The position numbers were made by a program, and so were the translations under genes. Shown piece by piece: positions 34,369 through 43,913 of a DNA stretch of 64,000 nucleotides. The stretch is from an uncultured Bacteroidales bacterium. GTDB taxonomy: Bacteria; Bacteroidota; Bacteroidia; Bacteroidales; Bacteroidaceae. The stretch's first letter is position 1, and the number at the start of each line of letters is the position of its first letter. Below the pieces are notes generated by a model. The model did no database searches. It saw nothing but the letters and a program-made list of their open reading frames with translations, and was not told the DNA's origin. The stretch spans positions 1 through 64,000 of the forward strand of contig CADCLN010000022.1 in assembly GCA_902802265.1 (NCBI GenBank). The letters are read 5' to 3'.

Positions 34369-35652
34369 ATGAAGAAAAGTACTTTTTCAACGCTGCTTTT
34401 TGCAGCTATGGCGATGACTACAGCGGTCAACGCCCAAGTTATCAACGGAGACTTGAACCATAACAACGGTCTCGATGTAGAAGATGTCACCCTGCTGATT
34501 GACGGCTACCTTACTGGTACGTCCGAACAGATACAGACGGCAGGAAAACCTTACGACATTGACAACAGCCTTGTTTCGGGCACATGGTATCGCTCCAAAA
34601 AAGACAAATTTAGGCTGAAGGCCGATGGTACGACCGATTACGCCGAGGGCTACACTTACAAGTTCTTCCCTCTGCAGGGGTGCATCGTGTTCTACAACTC
34701 AGCAGGCAATGCAGCCACTTATCTGAAAGTGCTTGACGTGCCTGCCGACAAGGGCTACCTCGTTGTGAATGTCCCTGGTTCAAGCGACGTGTGCACTTAT
34801 CACAAAAAATCCACCCAGATGGTCAAGAACATCGTCCTTTCAGCCTCCTCTGTTTCGCTACGACTTGAAGAAAGCTACCGAAGTAGCGAATACTTGAAAG
34901 CCACGGTCTTTCCCTCCGATGCGGAAAATACTTCTGTGGAGTGGATCAGCAGCGACAAGACGGTGGCAACTGTCAATAATAGAGGCTATGTGGAAGCTGT
35001 TGGGGTAGGCACAGCCTATATCACTTGCGCAGCTCTTGACGGCAGTGGCGTGAAAGCTACGTGTAAGGTGAATGTAGGAAACTACGAAAATGGTCACGAA
35101 GCTGTTGACCTGGGGCTCTCTGTGAAATGGGCAACGATGAATATCGGTGCCACTTATCCCGAAAGCTGGGGCGATTTCTTTGCCTGGGGAGAGACTGAAC
35201 CCAAGTCCAATTATTACTGGACAACTTACAAATGGAGTCCAAACTATGACTGGACCACCCCTGTCTTTACTAAGTACAATCAGCTTGACAACAAGATCAC
35301 GCTTGACTTGTCGGACGATGCTGCCAATGCCAACTGGGGTGGTGTATGGCGTATGCCTACCTACGATGAAATGAACGAGTTGGTTACAAAGTGTATGTGG
35401 ACACAAGCATCAGATGGTTGCAAGGTGACAGGTCCGAATGGTAACAGCATTTACTTGCCTGGTGCAGGGTATCGCTCGTTTGATTCGCACAATAACTACA
35501 CAGGGGAAAACCTCGGTTTTTATTGGTCAAGTACGCTCAGCACGGACGACCCGACAGCTGGTTGCTATATGCGCACAGGTACAGGTTATTATCTTGAAAT
35601 GAAGAGCACCTCCCGCTATTTTGGTCACACCATCCGTGCCGTCTGTCCGTAG
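34369..35652 (+). CDS. Secreted protein: dockerin-like segment, Ig-like domain, FISUMP domain
   Basis: 427 residues. A signal peptide (residues 1-22) is followed by a single EF-hand-like dockerin half (INGDLNHNNGLDVEDVTLLID), a lipocalin-like stretch (GTWYRSKKDKFRLKADG), a BIG2-type immunoglobulin domain (about 155-235; VEWISSDKTVATVNNRGYV), and a C-terminal 'major paralogous' (FISUMP/DUF1566-like) domain from about 245 (HEAVDLGLSVKWATMNIGA, WRMPTYDEMNELVTKC, FYWSST, IRAVCP). The FISUMP fold is related to C-type-lectin/sulfatase-modifying-like folds; its function is unknown. The protein at 47687 is a shorter paralogue lacking the middle domains. Confidence 0.8.
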   Translation: MKKSTFSTLLFAAMAMTTAVNAQVINGDLNHNNGLDVEDVTLLIDGYLTGTSEQIQTAGKPYDIDNSLVSGTWYRSKKDKFRLKADGTTDYAEGYTYKFFPLQGCIVFYNSAGNAATYLKVLDVPADKGYLVVNVPGSSDVCTYHKKSTQMVKNIVLSASSVSLRLEESYRSSEYLKATVFPSDAENTSVEWISSDKTVATVNNRGYVEAVGVGTAYITCAALDGSGVKATCKVNVGNYENGHEAVDLGLSVKWATMNIGATYPESWGDFFAWGETEPKSNYYWTTYKWSPNYDWTTPVFTKYNQLDNKITLDLSDDAANANWGGVWRMPTYDEMNELVTKCMWTQASDGCKVTGPNGNSIYLPGAGYRSFDSHNNYTGENLGFYWSSTLSTDDPTAGCYMRTGTGYYLEMKSTSRYFGHTIRAVCP

Positions 35653-35737
35653 CCTTTAGAACTTATTTTGCATTTATTATCCAAACTAAACTTAAAACTT
35701 AGCATTTGTCGATTCGAAACACGGCTCGAAAGTGCCA

Positions 35738-35839
35738 CTGTGCCAGCGTGCCAGCGGAAATCCTACTTCCTTTCTAAAAAAAATTTTTTATTTTTTATAC
35801 CCCTCAATTTTTACCATTTTCGCTGGCACGCTGGCACAG
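35738..35839. repeat. 18-bp perfect inverted repeat in TGGCA/TGCCA context
   Basis: Arms 35738-35755 and 35822-35839 are perfect inverted copies built from GTGCCAGC units, separated by 66 bp of mostly A/T runs. Lies 85 bp after the FISUMP gene. It could fold as a large hairpin and may end transcription. Confidence 0.8.
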
Positions 35840-35908
35840 CTTATGAGAAGAAGAATAATAATATACAGATTATCAATCAATAAATCAGTTTTATTAAATT
35901 TTTAGGTG

Positions 35909-36034
35909 CTGTGACAGGCCTGTGACAGGTCTGTGACAGGCTCCCCACCCTGGTGGCACTGCAGTGCCAGACGAGTGGCACAGTTCTCCCACGGCGGTAG
36001 CAATGCAGTGCCACTGGTGTGACACAGTTCTCCC
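35909..36034. repeat. Tandem CTGTGACAGG units and a duplicated 31-bp block
   Basis: CTGTGACAGG starts at 35909, 35920 and 35931, an exact 11-bp period. Then a block TGCAGTGCCA...CACAGTTCTCCC occurs twice (35960-35990 and 36004-36034), 44 bp apart. No gene is visible in the 35653-36233 gap, which otherwise holds only the inverted repeat at 35738 and the phosphoesterase promoter. Confidence 0.75.
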
Positions 36035-36088
36035 GCTGGGAAAAGGTATAACTTCTTTCTAAAAATGCAATATTTTTCTCTTGATTAT

Positions 36089-36118
36089 TTTGTAATAGGG
36101 ATTTTATGTCTAAATTTG
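36089..36118 (+). promoter_or_regulatory. Likely promoter of the phosphoesterase gene
   Basis: TTTG (36089-36092), 18-bp spacer, TAAATTTG (36111-36118). The spacer is one base short of the usual range. A leader of about 110 nt would follow. Confidence 0.45.
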
Positions 36119-36233
36119 CAGCAGATTTCTGAGCGTTCCTGTTGTCAGCCCTAAAATATAGGCGGAAAGCGGGAATGTGGTACAAGCCCACGAGGGGGTA
36201 CATCTTCTGTAACACTGACAGGACATTTTGTAA

Positions 36234-36725
36234 ATGAAAAGAATAGGACTTTTATCCGACACTCATGGTTATTGGGATGAGCGGTACGGAAAGTATTTCG
36301 CTGAGTGTGACGAGATTTGGCACGCGGGCGACATTGGCACAACGGAGGTGGCCGACAAGCTGGCCGCCATTGCGCCCCTGCGTGCGGTGTATGGAAATAT
36401 TGACGGCGGCGACTTGCGCTACCGTTTCAGCGAGAAGTACCGCTTCAGGTGTGAAGAAGTGGAGGTGCTGATGAAACACATCGGCGGCTACCCAGGACAC
36501 TACGATGCCTCGGTCCGTGGCATGATGTATGCGAATCCGCCGCAGTTGTTCGTTTCGGGACATTCTCATCTGCTGAAGGTGATGTACGACAAGACGCTCA
36601 GCTGTCTGCACATCAATCCTGGGGCAGCAGGAGTGTCGGGCTTCCATCAGGTGCGCACACTGGTTCGCTTCACCATTGACGGAAAGGAGATTAAGGATTT
36701 GGAAGTAATAGAGTTAGGAAAATAA
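36234..36725 (+). CDS. YfcE/MJ0936-type metallophosphoesterase
   Basis: 163 residues, the size of the small YfcE-like calcineurin phosphoesterases. Motifs in order: GLLSDTHGY (Asp/His), EIWHAGDIG, VYGNIDGGD (Asn), FVSGHSH (His) and HINPGAAG. All metal ligands are present. Members hydrolyse phosphodiesters in vitro; cellular substrate unknown. It stands alone and ends 1 bp before a strong bidirectional terminator shared with the convergent DUF975 gene. Confidence 0.92.
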   Translation: MKRIGLLSDTHGYWDERYGKYFAECDEIWHAGDIGTTEVADKLAAIAPLRAVYGNIDGGDLRYRFSEKYRFRCEEVEVLMKHIGGYPGHYDASVRGMMYANPPQLFVSGHSHLLKVMYDKTLSCLHINPGAAGVSGFHQVRTLVRFTIDGKEIKDLEVIELGK

Positions 36726-36764
36726 AAAAGCCCCCTTCAATCATGTATGAGGGGGCTTTTTTTA
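36724..36764. terminator. Bidirectional terminator
   Basis: AAAAAAGCCCCCTTCA and its complement around loop ATCATG, with A-run on one side and T7 on the other. Serves the phosphoesterase (plus) and the DUF975 gene (minus). Confidence 0.9.
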
Positions 36765-37343
36765 CAGTTCATTTTGTTTCAGTTCTTCATAGAAGTGTGC
36801 TCGTGCCGTGTAGTGGTAGGGTATCACCAGGAGCAGACCCAGTCCCAGCGTGAGGATGCAGAGCAGATACCAGCCGATGAAGCTGAGGTCGAGCAGGAAG
36901 AGGTCCATCTTGTGACCGTTCATCATCTTCATGCTCCGCTCGATGGCACCGTTGTAGCGCAGTTCGGGTTCATCCTTCAGGATGTAGTAGGTCATGGCGT
37001 AGGAGTAGGCCTTGATGATGCCTGGAATGATGAGCAGTAGCATCCAGAGCAGTTGGTAAAGTGTTATCAGCAGCCCCGTGAGCAGGATGCGGCCGTAGTC
37101 CTTGAATCCGTCGAAGAGGCTGCTGACATCGGGCGTTTCCTTGCGTGCGATGCGCAGGAGATAGATGTAGAATCCCCATGCAAACGGAATGGAAATAAGG
37201 ATGGCAGGGATGCCAAAGGTGAATGATGATGTACCGGAAACGCCACCAGCAATGAGGAAATAAATCAGTGTGGCAATGACGGCCTTGTCCCATTTCCCTC
37301 TGAGGGAGTCGATAGCGCGGTTTTTAAATGTAGATGTGTTCAT
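36762..37343 (-). CDS. DUF975-family membrane protein
   Basis: 193 residues with four to five membrane segments and the DUF975 marks: LRGKWDKAVIATLIYFLI near the N-terminus, FDGFKDYGRILLTGLLITLYQLLW, LLIIPGIIKAYSYAMTYYILKDEP and DLFLLDLSFIGWYLLCILTLGLGLLLVIPYHYTARAHFYEEL-type C-terminus. The family is common in Firmicutes and Bacteroidetes, function unknown. The upstream gap (37344-37494) contains a 19-bp inverted repeat. Confidence 0.85.
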   Translation of the reverse strand: MNTSTFKNRAIDSLRGKWDKAVIATLIYFLIAGGVSGTSSFTFGIPAILISIPFAWGFYIYLLRIARKETPDVSSLFDGFKDYGRILLTGLLITLYQLLWMLLLIIPGIIKAYSYAMTYYILKDEPELRYNGAIERSMKMMNGHKMDLFLLDLSFIGWYLLCILTLGLGLLLVIPYHYTARAHFYEELKQNEL

Positions 37344-37390
37344 TGTGTTTTTGTTTTTTTCTAAGGAATAGGTACTTTTTGGGGTTTTTA

Positions 37391-37454
37391 TTCTAAGGAA
37401 TTTAGGAATTTAGGAATTTGTATCGACTTTCCTTCATTCCTAAAATCCTTAGAA
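37391..37454. repeat. 19-bp inverted repeat with GGAATTTA tandem units
   Basis: Arms 37391-37409 and 37436-37454 match as inverted copies at 18 of 19 positions; the left arm continues into two further GGAATTTA-type units. Lies between the DUF349 gene and the DUF975 gene on the same strand, so it could be a terminator for the first. Confidence 0.65.
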
Positions 37455-37494
37455 AAAATACATATTCCTTGAGAGGAATCTGTTGGAAGGGGGG

Positions 37495-39330
37495 TTATTC
37501 GCTTTCGTCGAGGGAGGCCAGTTTGGCTTTGACTTCTTCGAGGTCGCTGCGGAGCTTGTCAACCTTGCGGTTGAGTTCCTCGACGAGGGCGTTGCCTTGC
37601 TTGGACTTGGAGGACGGATTGAGGAAACCAAGGTTGTTTTCGTAAGTCTTGATTTCGTTGCGCAGGATGTCGAGCTGACGGAGCAAGCGGTCGCGCAGGC
37701 GGTCGGCTCCACCTTCCTTGATGGCGTTCTTGAAGTTGTTCACGCGGCGGCGAGTAGCGTTGGCGCTGGCAGCTCCGTAGAGGCGGTCCATCTGTTCGCG
37801 GAAGAGTTTGTAGAGCTTGTCTTTCTCCTTGAAGGGCACGTGGCCAATCTCGTTCCACTCCTGCTGTGCCTTGCGGAGCATGTCGCGGAGTTCGCTTTCC
37901 ATGTCGGCAGGGTCGATGGCGGCGAGGCGTTCAATGATGCTCTGCTTCTTTTGCAGGTTTTCCTGCTGTTCGCCGCGTGTGTCAATTCCGGCTTCTTTCT
38001 TGGCGGCGAAGAAGGCATCGCAAGCGGCATTGAAGCGTTGCCAGATCTGGTCGCTGTACTTCTTGGGCACGGTGCCGATTTCCTTCCACTTCTTCTGCAG
38101 TTCGACGAGTTTGTCGGTGGTGGCTTTCCAGTCGGTGCTGTCTTTCAGTTCTTCGGCTTTCTCGACGAGTGCGAGCTTGGCTTCGTAGTTTTCGTTGAGG
38201 CTGTCGCGGACGCTTTTGAAGTATTCTGCCTTGCGTGTGAAGAAATGGTCGCAAGCGGCGCGGAAGCGTTCAAATATCTTGACGTTCATCTTCTGGGGCG
38301 CATAGCCGATGGTTTTCCAGAGGGCTTGCAGCTCGGTGATTTTCTCGCTCAGCGCGTTCCACTCTGCAAAGGTCTTGAGGCTGTCGAGGTCGTAGCCTTC
38401 AATGGTTTCGCAGATTTCGCTCTTCTTCTGCAGGTTTTCTTCTTCCTGCTGTTTGCGCTCCTCGAAGTGTTCGTAGTGTTTCTTGTTGATGATGGTTGAT
38501 GCAGCCTTGAAACGGTTCCAGATTTCTTCGCGCAGGTCATTGGCTACGGGGCCAATTTCGCGGAATTCGGCGTGGAGCTGCTGCAGTTTGCGGAAGGCGG
38601 CGATGATGTCTTCTTCCTCGCAGAGTTTTTCAGCGGCTTCGCAGAGGGCTGTCTTGCGTTCCAGGTTTTTCTTGAAGTCGTAGGCGCGCAGTTCGTTGTT
38701 GAGCTTCAGCGTGTCGTAGTATTGTTCGACGACTTGCTGGTAGGTTTTCCAGAGTTCGGTAGCCTTTTCTGCCGGCACGTTCTTAATCTCGTTCCACTCC
38801 TGCTGAAGTTGCTTGAAATCGTTATAGACGCGGTTTACCTCATCTGGATTGTCGATGTACGCCTTGATTTTCTCGATGATTTCGAGTTTTTTCTGGTAGT
38901 TTGCCTCGCGTTCAGCTTCCTGTTGCTGGGCAATTTGGGCGCGGTTTTCACGGATGATGGCCATCTGAGCCTTGAATTCTGCCTCGTCGTTGTTCTCGGC
39001 AGGTTGGTACTCTTCGGGTGTTCCTCCACCATCGATGAACGATTTGTAGGCTTCCTCAACCTCCTGTTTGTGCAAACGGTAGAAGATGCTCTTCAGGCTG
39101 TCGAGTTCCTGACGAGAGGATTCTTCGCCTGTCTCGGCAATTTGCTTCAGACGTGCGAGTACTTCTGCCTTGCTTTGGTAGGGTACGGATGCAGACGAGA
39201 TTTCTGCCTGAGGTTCTTCGGCTACGGGAGCTTCGGATACGACGGGTTCTTCGGCTACGGGTTGTGCTGTAGTTTCAGTGATTGCTGGTTCAACTACGGG
39301 CTCCTCAGTGGGGTTCTGAATTTCTGTCAT
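37495..39330 (-). CDS. DUF349 repeat protein
   Basis: 611 residues. A low-complexity Glu/Pro/Val/Thr-rich N-terminus (about 1-60) is followed by five DUF349 repeats, each a three-helix unit with the pattern 'W..IG.vP......lw.rF..a' (for example EFREIGPVANDLREEIWNRF and KWKEIGTVPKKYSDQIWQRF). A helical tail ends KAKLASLDESE. DUF349 proteins are conserved in Bacteroidetes and Actinobacteria, rich in coiled coil, and of unknown function. It precedes the DUF975 gene and follows cdsA with an 86-bp gap. Confidence 0.88.
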   Translation of the reverse strand: MTEIQNPTEEPVVEPAITETTAQPVAEEPVVSEAPVAEEPQAEISSASVPYQSKAEVLARLKQIAETGEESSRQELDSLKSIFYRLHKQEVEEAYKSFIDGGGTPEEYQPAENNDEAEFKAQMAIIRENRAQIAQQQEAEREANYQKKLEIIEKIKAYIDNPDEVNRVYNDFKQLQQEWNEIKNVPAEKATELWKTYQQVVEQYYDTLKLNNELRAYDFKKNLERKTALCEAAEKLCEEEDIIAAFRKLQQLHAEFREIGPVANDLREEIWNRFKAASTIINKKHYEHFEERKQQEEENLQKKSEICETIEGYDLDSLKTFAEWNALSEKITELQALWKTIGYAPQKMNVKIFERFRAACDHFFTRKAEYFKSVRDSLNENYEAKLALVEKAEELKDSTDWKATTDKLVELQKKWKEIGTVPKKYSDQIWQRFNAACDAFFAAKKEAGIDTRGEQQENLQKKQSIIERLAAIDPADMESELRDMLRKAQQEWNEIGHVPFKEKDKLYKLFREQMDRLYGAASANATRRRVNNFKNAIKEGGADRLRDRLLRQLDILRNEIKTYENNLGFLNPSSKSKQGNALVEELNRKVDKLRSDLEEVKAKLASLDESE

Positions 39331-39416
39331 AGATGTAGTAATTTTAAGAGGTTAAAAAATAGTGTGTATATAACAAAGGTGGAAAGCAGGGGTGTGTGTG
39401 CCTCTGCTGTTTTTTT

Positions 39417-40295
39417 TCAGTTCTGTACGATTCGCAGGATGGTGTAGGTATAGACCACGGCTGCAGGGATGGCCATGAGGGATGAGTCGAAGCGGTCGAG
39501 CATTCCGCCGTGTCCTGGGATGATGTTGCCGGAGTCCTTGATGCCGAGTTTGCGTTTCAGCAGGGATTCGACGAGGTCGCCCCATGTGCCGAAGATGACG
39601 ATGATGGCGGCGAGTCCGCCCCATGCCAGGCGTGAAGACAGTTGGGTCAGCTGTTCCGTATAGGGAATGAATGTGGCTATGATTTGCGAGGCGGCAATGG
39701 CCACGACTGCTCCGCCGATGCTGCCTTCCCATGACTTTTTGGGAGAGATGCGGGGGAAGAGGCGGTGTTTGCCGAAGAGACTGCCAAAGCAGTAGGCACC
39801 GGTGTCGCTTGACCATAGGAAGATGAAGAGCGAGAGCGGGTACCAGTAGTAGTATGCGATTTGGGGCATATAGCCCATATTGTTGGGAATGGCAATGAAC
39901 GAAAGTGTGTGGAGCAGGGAGAAGGGTAGGGCGACGTAGAGTTGTGACATCAGTGCAAACGACCAGTTGTAGATGTTCTTTTCGCGGTCGAAGTATAGTT
40001 CGCTGATGAGCAGGTACATGATGCTGATGAGGTAGGGGATAAAGGCCTCTGCCCCCATCATGTTGACGTTATAGGCCAGCATGGCGCAGAATAGGTAAAC
40101 GGCTGATGCGGTGGCAATGAAGCGGTTGACCTGCAGGTCTGCGTTTTTGTTGACGATAGAGCAGAATTCCCAGGTGGTCAGTCCTGTGATGATGGCAAAA
40201 AGCAGGGCGTATGCGTAGGGGTGAGACACGATGCATCCCACCAGCAGGGCGACAAAGAGGATGCCCGATGCTGCTCTAATGATTAGGTTTTTCAT
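39417..40295 (-). CDS. cdsA: Phosphatidate cytidylyltransferase
   Basis: Integral membrane enzyme forming CDP-diacylglycerol from phosphatidate and CTP. 292 residues with about eight membrane segments; the C-terminal signature is complete: SDTGAYCFGSLFGKHRLFPRISPKKSWEGSIGG and DLVESLLKRKLGIKDSGNIIPGHGGMLDRFDS. Its start overlaps the ftsH stop by 4 bp (ATGA), so the two are coupled. Confidence 0.96.
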   Translation of the reverse strand: MKNLIIRAASGILFVALLVGCIVSHPYAYALLFAIITGLTTWEFCSIVNKNADLQVNRFIATASAVYLFCAMLAYNVNMMGAEAFIPYLISIMYLLISELYFDREKNIYNWSFALMSQLYVALPFSLLHTLSFIAIPNNMGYMPQIAYYYWYPLSLFIFLWSSDTGAYCFGSLFGKHRLFPRISPKKSWEGSIGGAVVAIAASQIIATFIPYTEQLTQLSSRLAWGGLAAIIVIFGTWGDLVESLLKRKLGIKDSGNIIPGHGGMLDRFDSSLMAIPAAVVYTYTILRIVQN

Positions 40296-42469
40296 TTTTT
40301 CTGGTAATGATTGTTGTCTTCTTGTGTATCTTTCTCTTCTTGTGTGTTCTTGTCTTCTTCTTTGGCTGTTGTTCCTTCTTCTTTTTCTTTTGCCTTTTCC
40401 AGTACAGCCTGGATGACTTTCTGACGGATGATTTCAGCGTTTTCCTCGTTGTGTTCGAAGCTGCTGTTGTCGTCGTTCTTGTTTTGATTGGCTGTGGCTT
40501 GTGCGTTGGCTTCCAGAATTTCTTCTGTGCGGGAAGTGTAGGGACGTTTGCCAAAGATGCGTTCCACGTCTTCGGCAAAGATGACTTCGCGGTCCATCAG
40601 GATTTGAGCCAGCTGTGCATGGCCTTCGCGGTGTTCCTGCAAGACCTTTTTGGCTCGTTCATATTCCTGGGAAATGAGTTCCTTGACGTCTTGGTCAATG
40701 AGTTCTGCCGTCTTGTCGGAATAAGGTTTCTGGAACTGGTATTCCTGGTTGTTGTAGTAGCAAAGGTTCGGCAGATTGTCGCCCATACCGGCATAGGCAA
40801 TCATGCCGTAGGCACGTTTGGTGACGGTTTCCAGGTCGTTCATGGCTCCTGTCGAGATGCGTCCTGTGCAGAGTTCTTCGGCAGCACGTCCACCGAGGGT
40901 GGCACAGATTTCGTCGAGCAGTTCTTCTTTGGTTGTAATTTGTCGTTCTTCAGGCATATACCATGCTGCTCCCAATGCTTGTCCGCGGGGAACGATGGTT
41001 ACTTTCACCAACGGATTGGCATATTGCAGGAACCAGCTGATGGTGGCATGGCCGGCTTCGTGCAGGGCAATGGTGCGTTTTTCTGCCTGAGTCAGCAGCT
41101 TGGTCTTCTTTTCCAGTCCGCCGATGATGCGGTCAACGGCATCGAGGAAACATTGTTTGTCAACCCATTTCTTGTTGTGGCGGGCTGCGATGAGGGCTGC
41201 TTCGTTGCAGACGTTGGCAATGTCGGCACCAGAGAAGCCTGGGGTTTGACGTGCCAAAGTGTCAACATCTACCGTCTCGTCAATCTTGATGGGACGCAGA
41301 TGCACGTTGAATATCTCTTTCCGTTCATTCAGGTCAGGCAAATCGACATGGATTTGGCGGTCGAAACGTCCGGCGCGCAGCAGTGCCTTGTCCAGAATGT
41401 CGGCACGGTTGGTGGCGGCCAGAATGATGATGCCGCTGTTGGTGCCAAAGCCGTCCATTTCTGTAAGCAGCTGGTTCAGTGTGCTTTCTCGCTCGTCGTT
41501 TGACCCCATTGCCATATTGTTGGCACGAGCACGACCGATGGCGTCTATTTCGTCGATGAAGATGATGCAGGGGGCTTTTGCTTTGGCTTGATTGAAGAGG
41601 TCGCGTACTCGGCTTGCTCCCACACCTACAAACATTTCTACAAATTCAGAACCTGAAAGTGAGAAGAACGGAACATCGGCTTCACCGGCAACTGCCTTGG
41701 CAAGCAGGGTCTTACCAGTTCCTGGAGGGCCTACCAGCAGGGCGCCTTTGGGTATCTTGCCGCCCAGTTCGGTGTATTTCTGTGGATTCTTCAGAAATTC
41801 CACGATTTCATGCACTTCCTGCTTGGCTCCAGTTTGTCCTGCCACGTCTTTGAAGGTGACTTTCCCTTCCTTGTCTCCACCCTCAATGAGTTGTGCTTTT
41901 GAGCGCCCCACATTGAAGATGCTGCCTGCCCCGCCCATCATGCTTGAGCCACTTACGCGGCGCATCAGAAAAAGCCAGATGCCAATGATGAAGAGCATTG
42001 GCATGAATTGCCAAATCAGGTTGGTGAAGAAGTTGGACGATTGTTCGTAGCCGACATTGCCGTTGAAGTGTCCCTCTTCCTTGGCTTTGTCGAGAAATTC
42101 CTCCACTTTGTCGATGGATCCAAATTCCACAACCACAGCCCGTTTGTCTTTGCCCTTGTTGCCGTTGCCAAAGACTTTGCGGTCATATTCCCGCTTGACA
42201 AACATTTTCAGTGTGTAGTCATTCTTCTCGATGACAACATCGCTGGCATATCCTTTCTCCACATATTCCTTGAAGGTGGTGTAGTCAATGCGCTTTTCCA
42301 CACTAGTTTCGTTGTGGAAAATGTACATATAGATGATGCCGCCAATCAGCATGATGTAGAGCCAGCTGAAGTTAAACCGAGGTTGCGGTGTGCGGTTCTT
42401 GTTTTTGTTGTTCTGTGGAGACTGTGGCTGTTCCGTTTCGTTTTGCAGGTCCTGCATCTCCTGATTCAT
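40292..42469 (-). CDS. ftsH: ATP-dependent zinc metalloprotease FtsH
   Basis: Membrane AAA protease for quality control. 725 residues: first membrane segment (about residues 25-42), a periplasmic domain, second segment ([15 protein letters not shown]), AAA module with Walker [14 protein letters not shown], Walker [13 protein letters not shown] and the second region of homology, then the protease domain with zinc motif HEAGH near residue 470. The tail of about 90 residues is Glu/Lys/Asn-rich ([21 protein letters not shown]), longer than in Escherichia coli. The ATG at 42469 is preferred; a GTG 15 bp upstream is possible. Confidence 0.96.
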   Translation of the reverse strand: MNQEMQDLQNETEQPQSPQNNKNKNRTPQPRFNFSWLYIMLIGGIIYMYIFHNETSVEKRIDYTTFKEYVEKGYASDVVIEKNDYTLKMFVKREYDRKVFGNGNKGKDKRAVVVEFGSIDKVEEFLDKAKEEGHFNGNVGYEQSSNFFTNLIWQFMPMLFIIGIWLFLMRRVSGSSMMGGAGSIFNVGRSKAQLIEGGDKEGKVTFKDVAGQTGAKQEVHEIVEFLKNPQKYTELGGKIPKGALLVGPPGTGKTLLAKAVAGEADVPFFSLSGSEFVEMFVGVGASRVRDLFNQAKAKAPCIIFIDEIDAIGRARANNMAMGSNDERESTLNQLLTEMDGFGTNSGIIILAATNRADILDKALLRAGRFDRQIHVDLPDLNERKEIFNVHLRPIKIDETVDVDTLARQTPGFSGADIANVCNEAALIAARHNKKWVDKQCFLDAVDRIIGGLEKKTKLLTQAEKRTIALHEAGHATISWFLQYANPLVKVTIVPRGQALGAAWYMPEERQITTKEELLDEICATLGGRAAEELCTGRISTGAMNDLETVTKRAYGMIAYAGMGDNLPNLCYYNNQEYQFQKPYSDKTAELIDQDVKELISQEYERAKKVLQEHREGHAQLAQILMDREVIFAEDVERIFGKRPYTSRTEEILEANAQATANQNKNDDNSSFEHNEENAEIIRQKVIQAVLEKAKEKEEGTTAKEEDKNTQEEKDTQEDNNHYQKK

Positions 42470-42523
42470 TTTATCTTGCTTCACGGTTATTTCCTTATAT
42501 ATATAATGTGTATGGGGTGGGGA

Positions 42524-42883
42524 TTAGTCAATGTCGGGGATGGTTTTGCGGCTGGCATCTTCCCAGAGATTGTCGATGTCGTAAAATTCGCGGGCTTCGG
42601 GCAAGAAGATGTGCACCACGACATCGGTGTAGTCCATAGCTACCCACAGGCAGTTGCGTGTGCCGTCGGTGGATGTTGGTTTCTGTCCTGCATGAATCCG
42701 CACATAGTCGCGCACCGAATCGGTGATGGCTGCGACTTGTGTGGGGGAATTGCCTTCGCAGATAACCAAAAACTGGGTGATGGTATCGTCAATCTCTTTC
42801 AGATCAATGACGGTGATGTTGTGTCCCTTCTTTTCCTGAATGCCCTCAATGGTGGCTTTTACAAGTTTTTCTGTATTGCTCAT
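42524..42883 (-). CDS. rsfS: Ribosomal silencing factor RsfS
   Basis: 119-residue Iojap/RsfS protein with VIDLKEIDDTITQFLVICEGNSPTQVAAITDSV and the C-terminal WVAMDYTDVVVHIFLPEAREFYDIDNLW. It binds L14 on the 50S subunit and blocks subunit joining in starvation. Positioned between lptB (16 bp) and ftsH (about 55 bp), the order lptB-rsfS-ftsH-cdsA forming one likely transcript. Confidence 0.95.
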   Translation of the reverse strand: MSNTEKLVKATIEGIQEKKGHNITVIDLKEIDDTITQFLVICEGNSPTQVAAITDSVRDYVRIHAGQKPTSTDGTRNCLWVAMDYTDVVVHIFLPEAREFYDIDNLWEDASRKTIPDID

Positions 42884-42899
42884 TTATTATGTTTTAATG

Positions 42900-43766
42900 T
42901 CAGTTATTCTTCTCTTCTTCCATTTCTGCCAATTTGCGCTTTTCGTCGATTACCTGGAAATCCTTTGGGCGTAGCACAAAGTTCGAACCCAGATACTTTT
43001 CCTTGACGATGGTGTTGCTTGCCAGTTCTGGAGGTGTACCCTTAAACAGGATGCGTCCTTCAAAGAGCAAGTAGGCACGGTCTGTGATGCAGAGCGTTTC
43101 CTGCACATTGTGGTCGGTGATGAGGATGCCGATGTTGCGGTCTTTCAGTTTCCACACGATGTACTGGATGTCTTCCACGGCAATGGGGTCAACGCCGGCA
43201 AACGGTTCGTCAAGCATGATGAATTTCGGGTCGATAGCCAGACAACGGGCAATTTCGCAACGGCGGCGTTCTCCACCCGACAGCTGATTGCCGCGATTCT
43301 TGCGCACCTTTTGCAGTCGAAACTCGTTCAGCAGGCTTTCCAGCCGTTCATGCTGCTCTTCGATGGACTTGTATTTCATCTCCAGCACAGTCATCAGGTT
43401 GTCTTCGACCGACATGGTGCGAAACACACTTGCCTCCTGAGCCAGATAGCCCACACCCTTTTTGGCGCGAGTCGAAACGGGGTCGGTGGTGATTTCCATA
43501 TTGTTGATGTAAACCTTGCCGCCATTGGGCACAACCAGTCCTGTCGTCATGTAGAAGCTCGTGGTCTTTCCGGCTCCGTTAGGCCCCAGCAAACCTACGA
43601 TTTCTCCCTGTCGCACATTGAACGAAACATCATTCACTACGGTTCGTTTTCCGTATGTCTTCACCAAATTCCGCGTATAGAGTGTCTGCCGTTCTTCGGA
43701 ATATTCGGGAATCTCCGCATCACTGGCATTCGTCGTCGCTGTAGCGAAAAAGTTTGTCTCTGTCAT
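42900..43766 (-). CDS. lptB: LPS export ABC transporter ATPase LptB
   Basis: Inner-membrane ATPase driving lipopolysaccharide extraction. 288 residues, with a non-conserved N-terminal extension of about 30 residues before LYTRNLVKTYGKRTVVNDVSF. Walker A GPNGAGKTT, Q-loop YLAQEASVFR, signature LSGGERRRCEIARCLA, Walker B FIMLDEPFAGVDPIAV and H-loop TDHNVQET are all of LptB type. First gene of its unit and divergent from mlaE. Confidence 0.94.
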   Translation of the reverse strand: MTETNFFATATTNASDAEIPEYSEERQTLYTRNLVKTYGKRTVVNDVSFNVRQGEIVGLLGPNGAGKTTSFYMTTGLVVPNGGKVYINNMEITTDPVSTRAKKGVGYLAQEASVFRTMSVEDNLMTVLEMKYKSIEEQHERLESLLNEFRLQKVRKNRGNQLSGGERRRCEIARCLAIDPKFIMLDEPFAGVDPIAVEDIQYIVWKLKDRNIGILITDHNVQETLCITDRAYLLFEGRILFKGTPPELASNTIVKEKYLGSNFVLRPKDFQVIDEKRKLAEMEEEKNN

Positions 43767-43789
43767 CTGTAAGTACCGCTTTTAGCGGA

Positions 43790-43797
43790 CAAAAGTA
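43790..43797 (-). promoter_or_regulatory. -7 box of lptB operon
   Basis: TACTTTTG on the minus strand, 23 bp before the lptB ATG. A small perfect hairpin CCGCTTTTAGCGG lies between the box and the start. Confidence 0.5.
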
Positions 43798-43871
43798 CAA
43801 AAAGTTTGCCGATTGCCCGATTATTTTGGTGAAAAACTATGTTAAATGCCACACATTTCGTATTATTTTCC

Positions 43872-43879
43872 TAATTTTG
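43872..43879 (+). promoter_or_regulatory. -7 box of mlaE
   Basis: TAATTTTG, 34 bp before the GTG start of mlaE. No -33 partner at the standard distance. Confidence 0.45.
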
Positions 43880-43913
43880 CACCTCAAAACAGTGAATTAT
43901 AAAATAAATTGCC

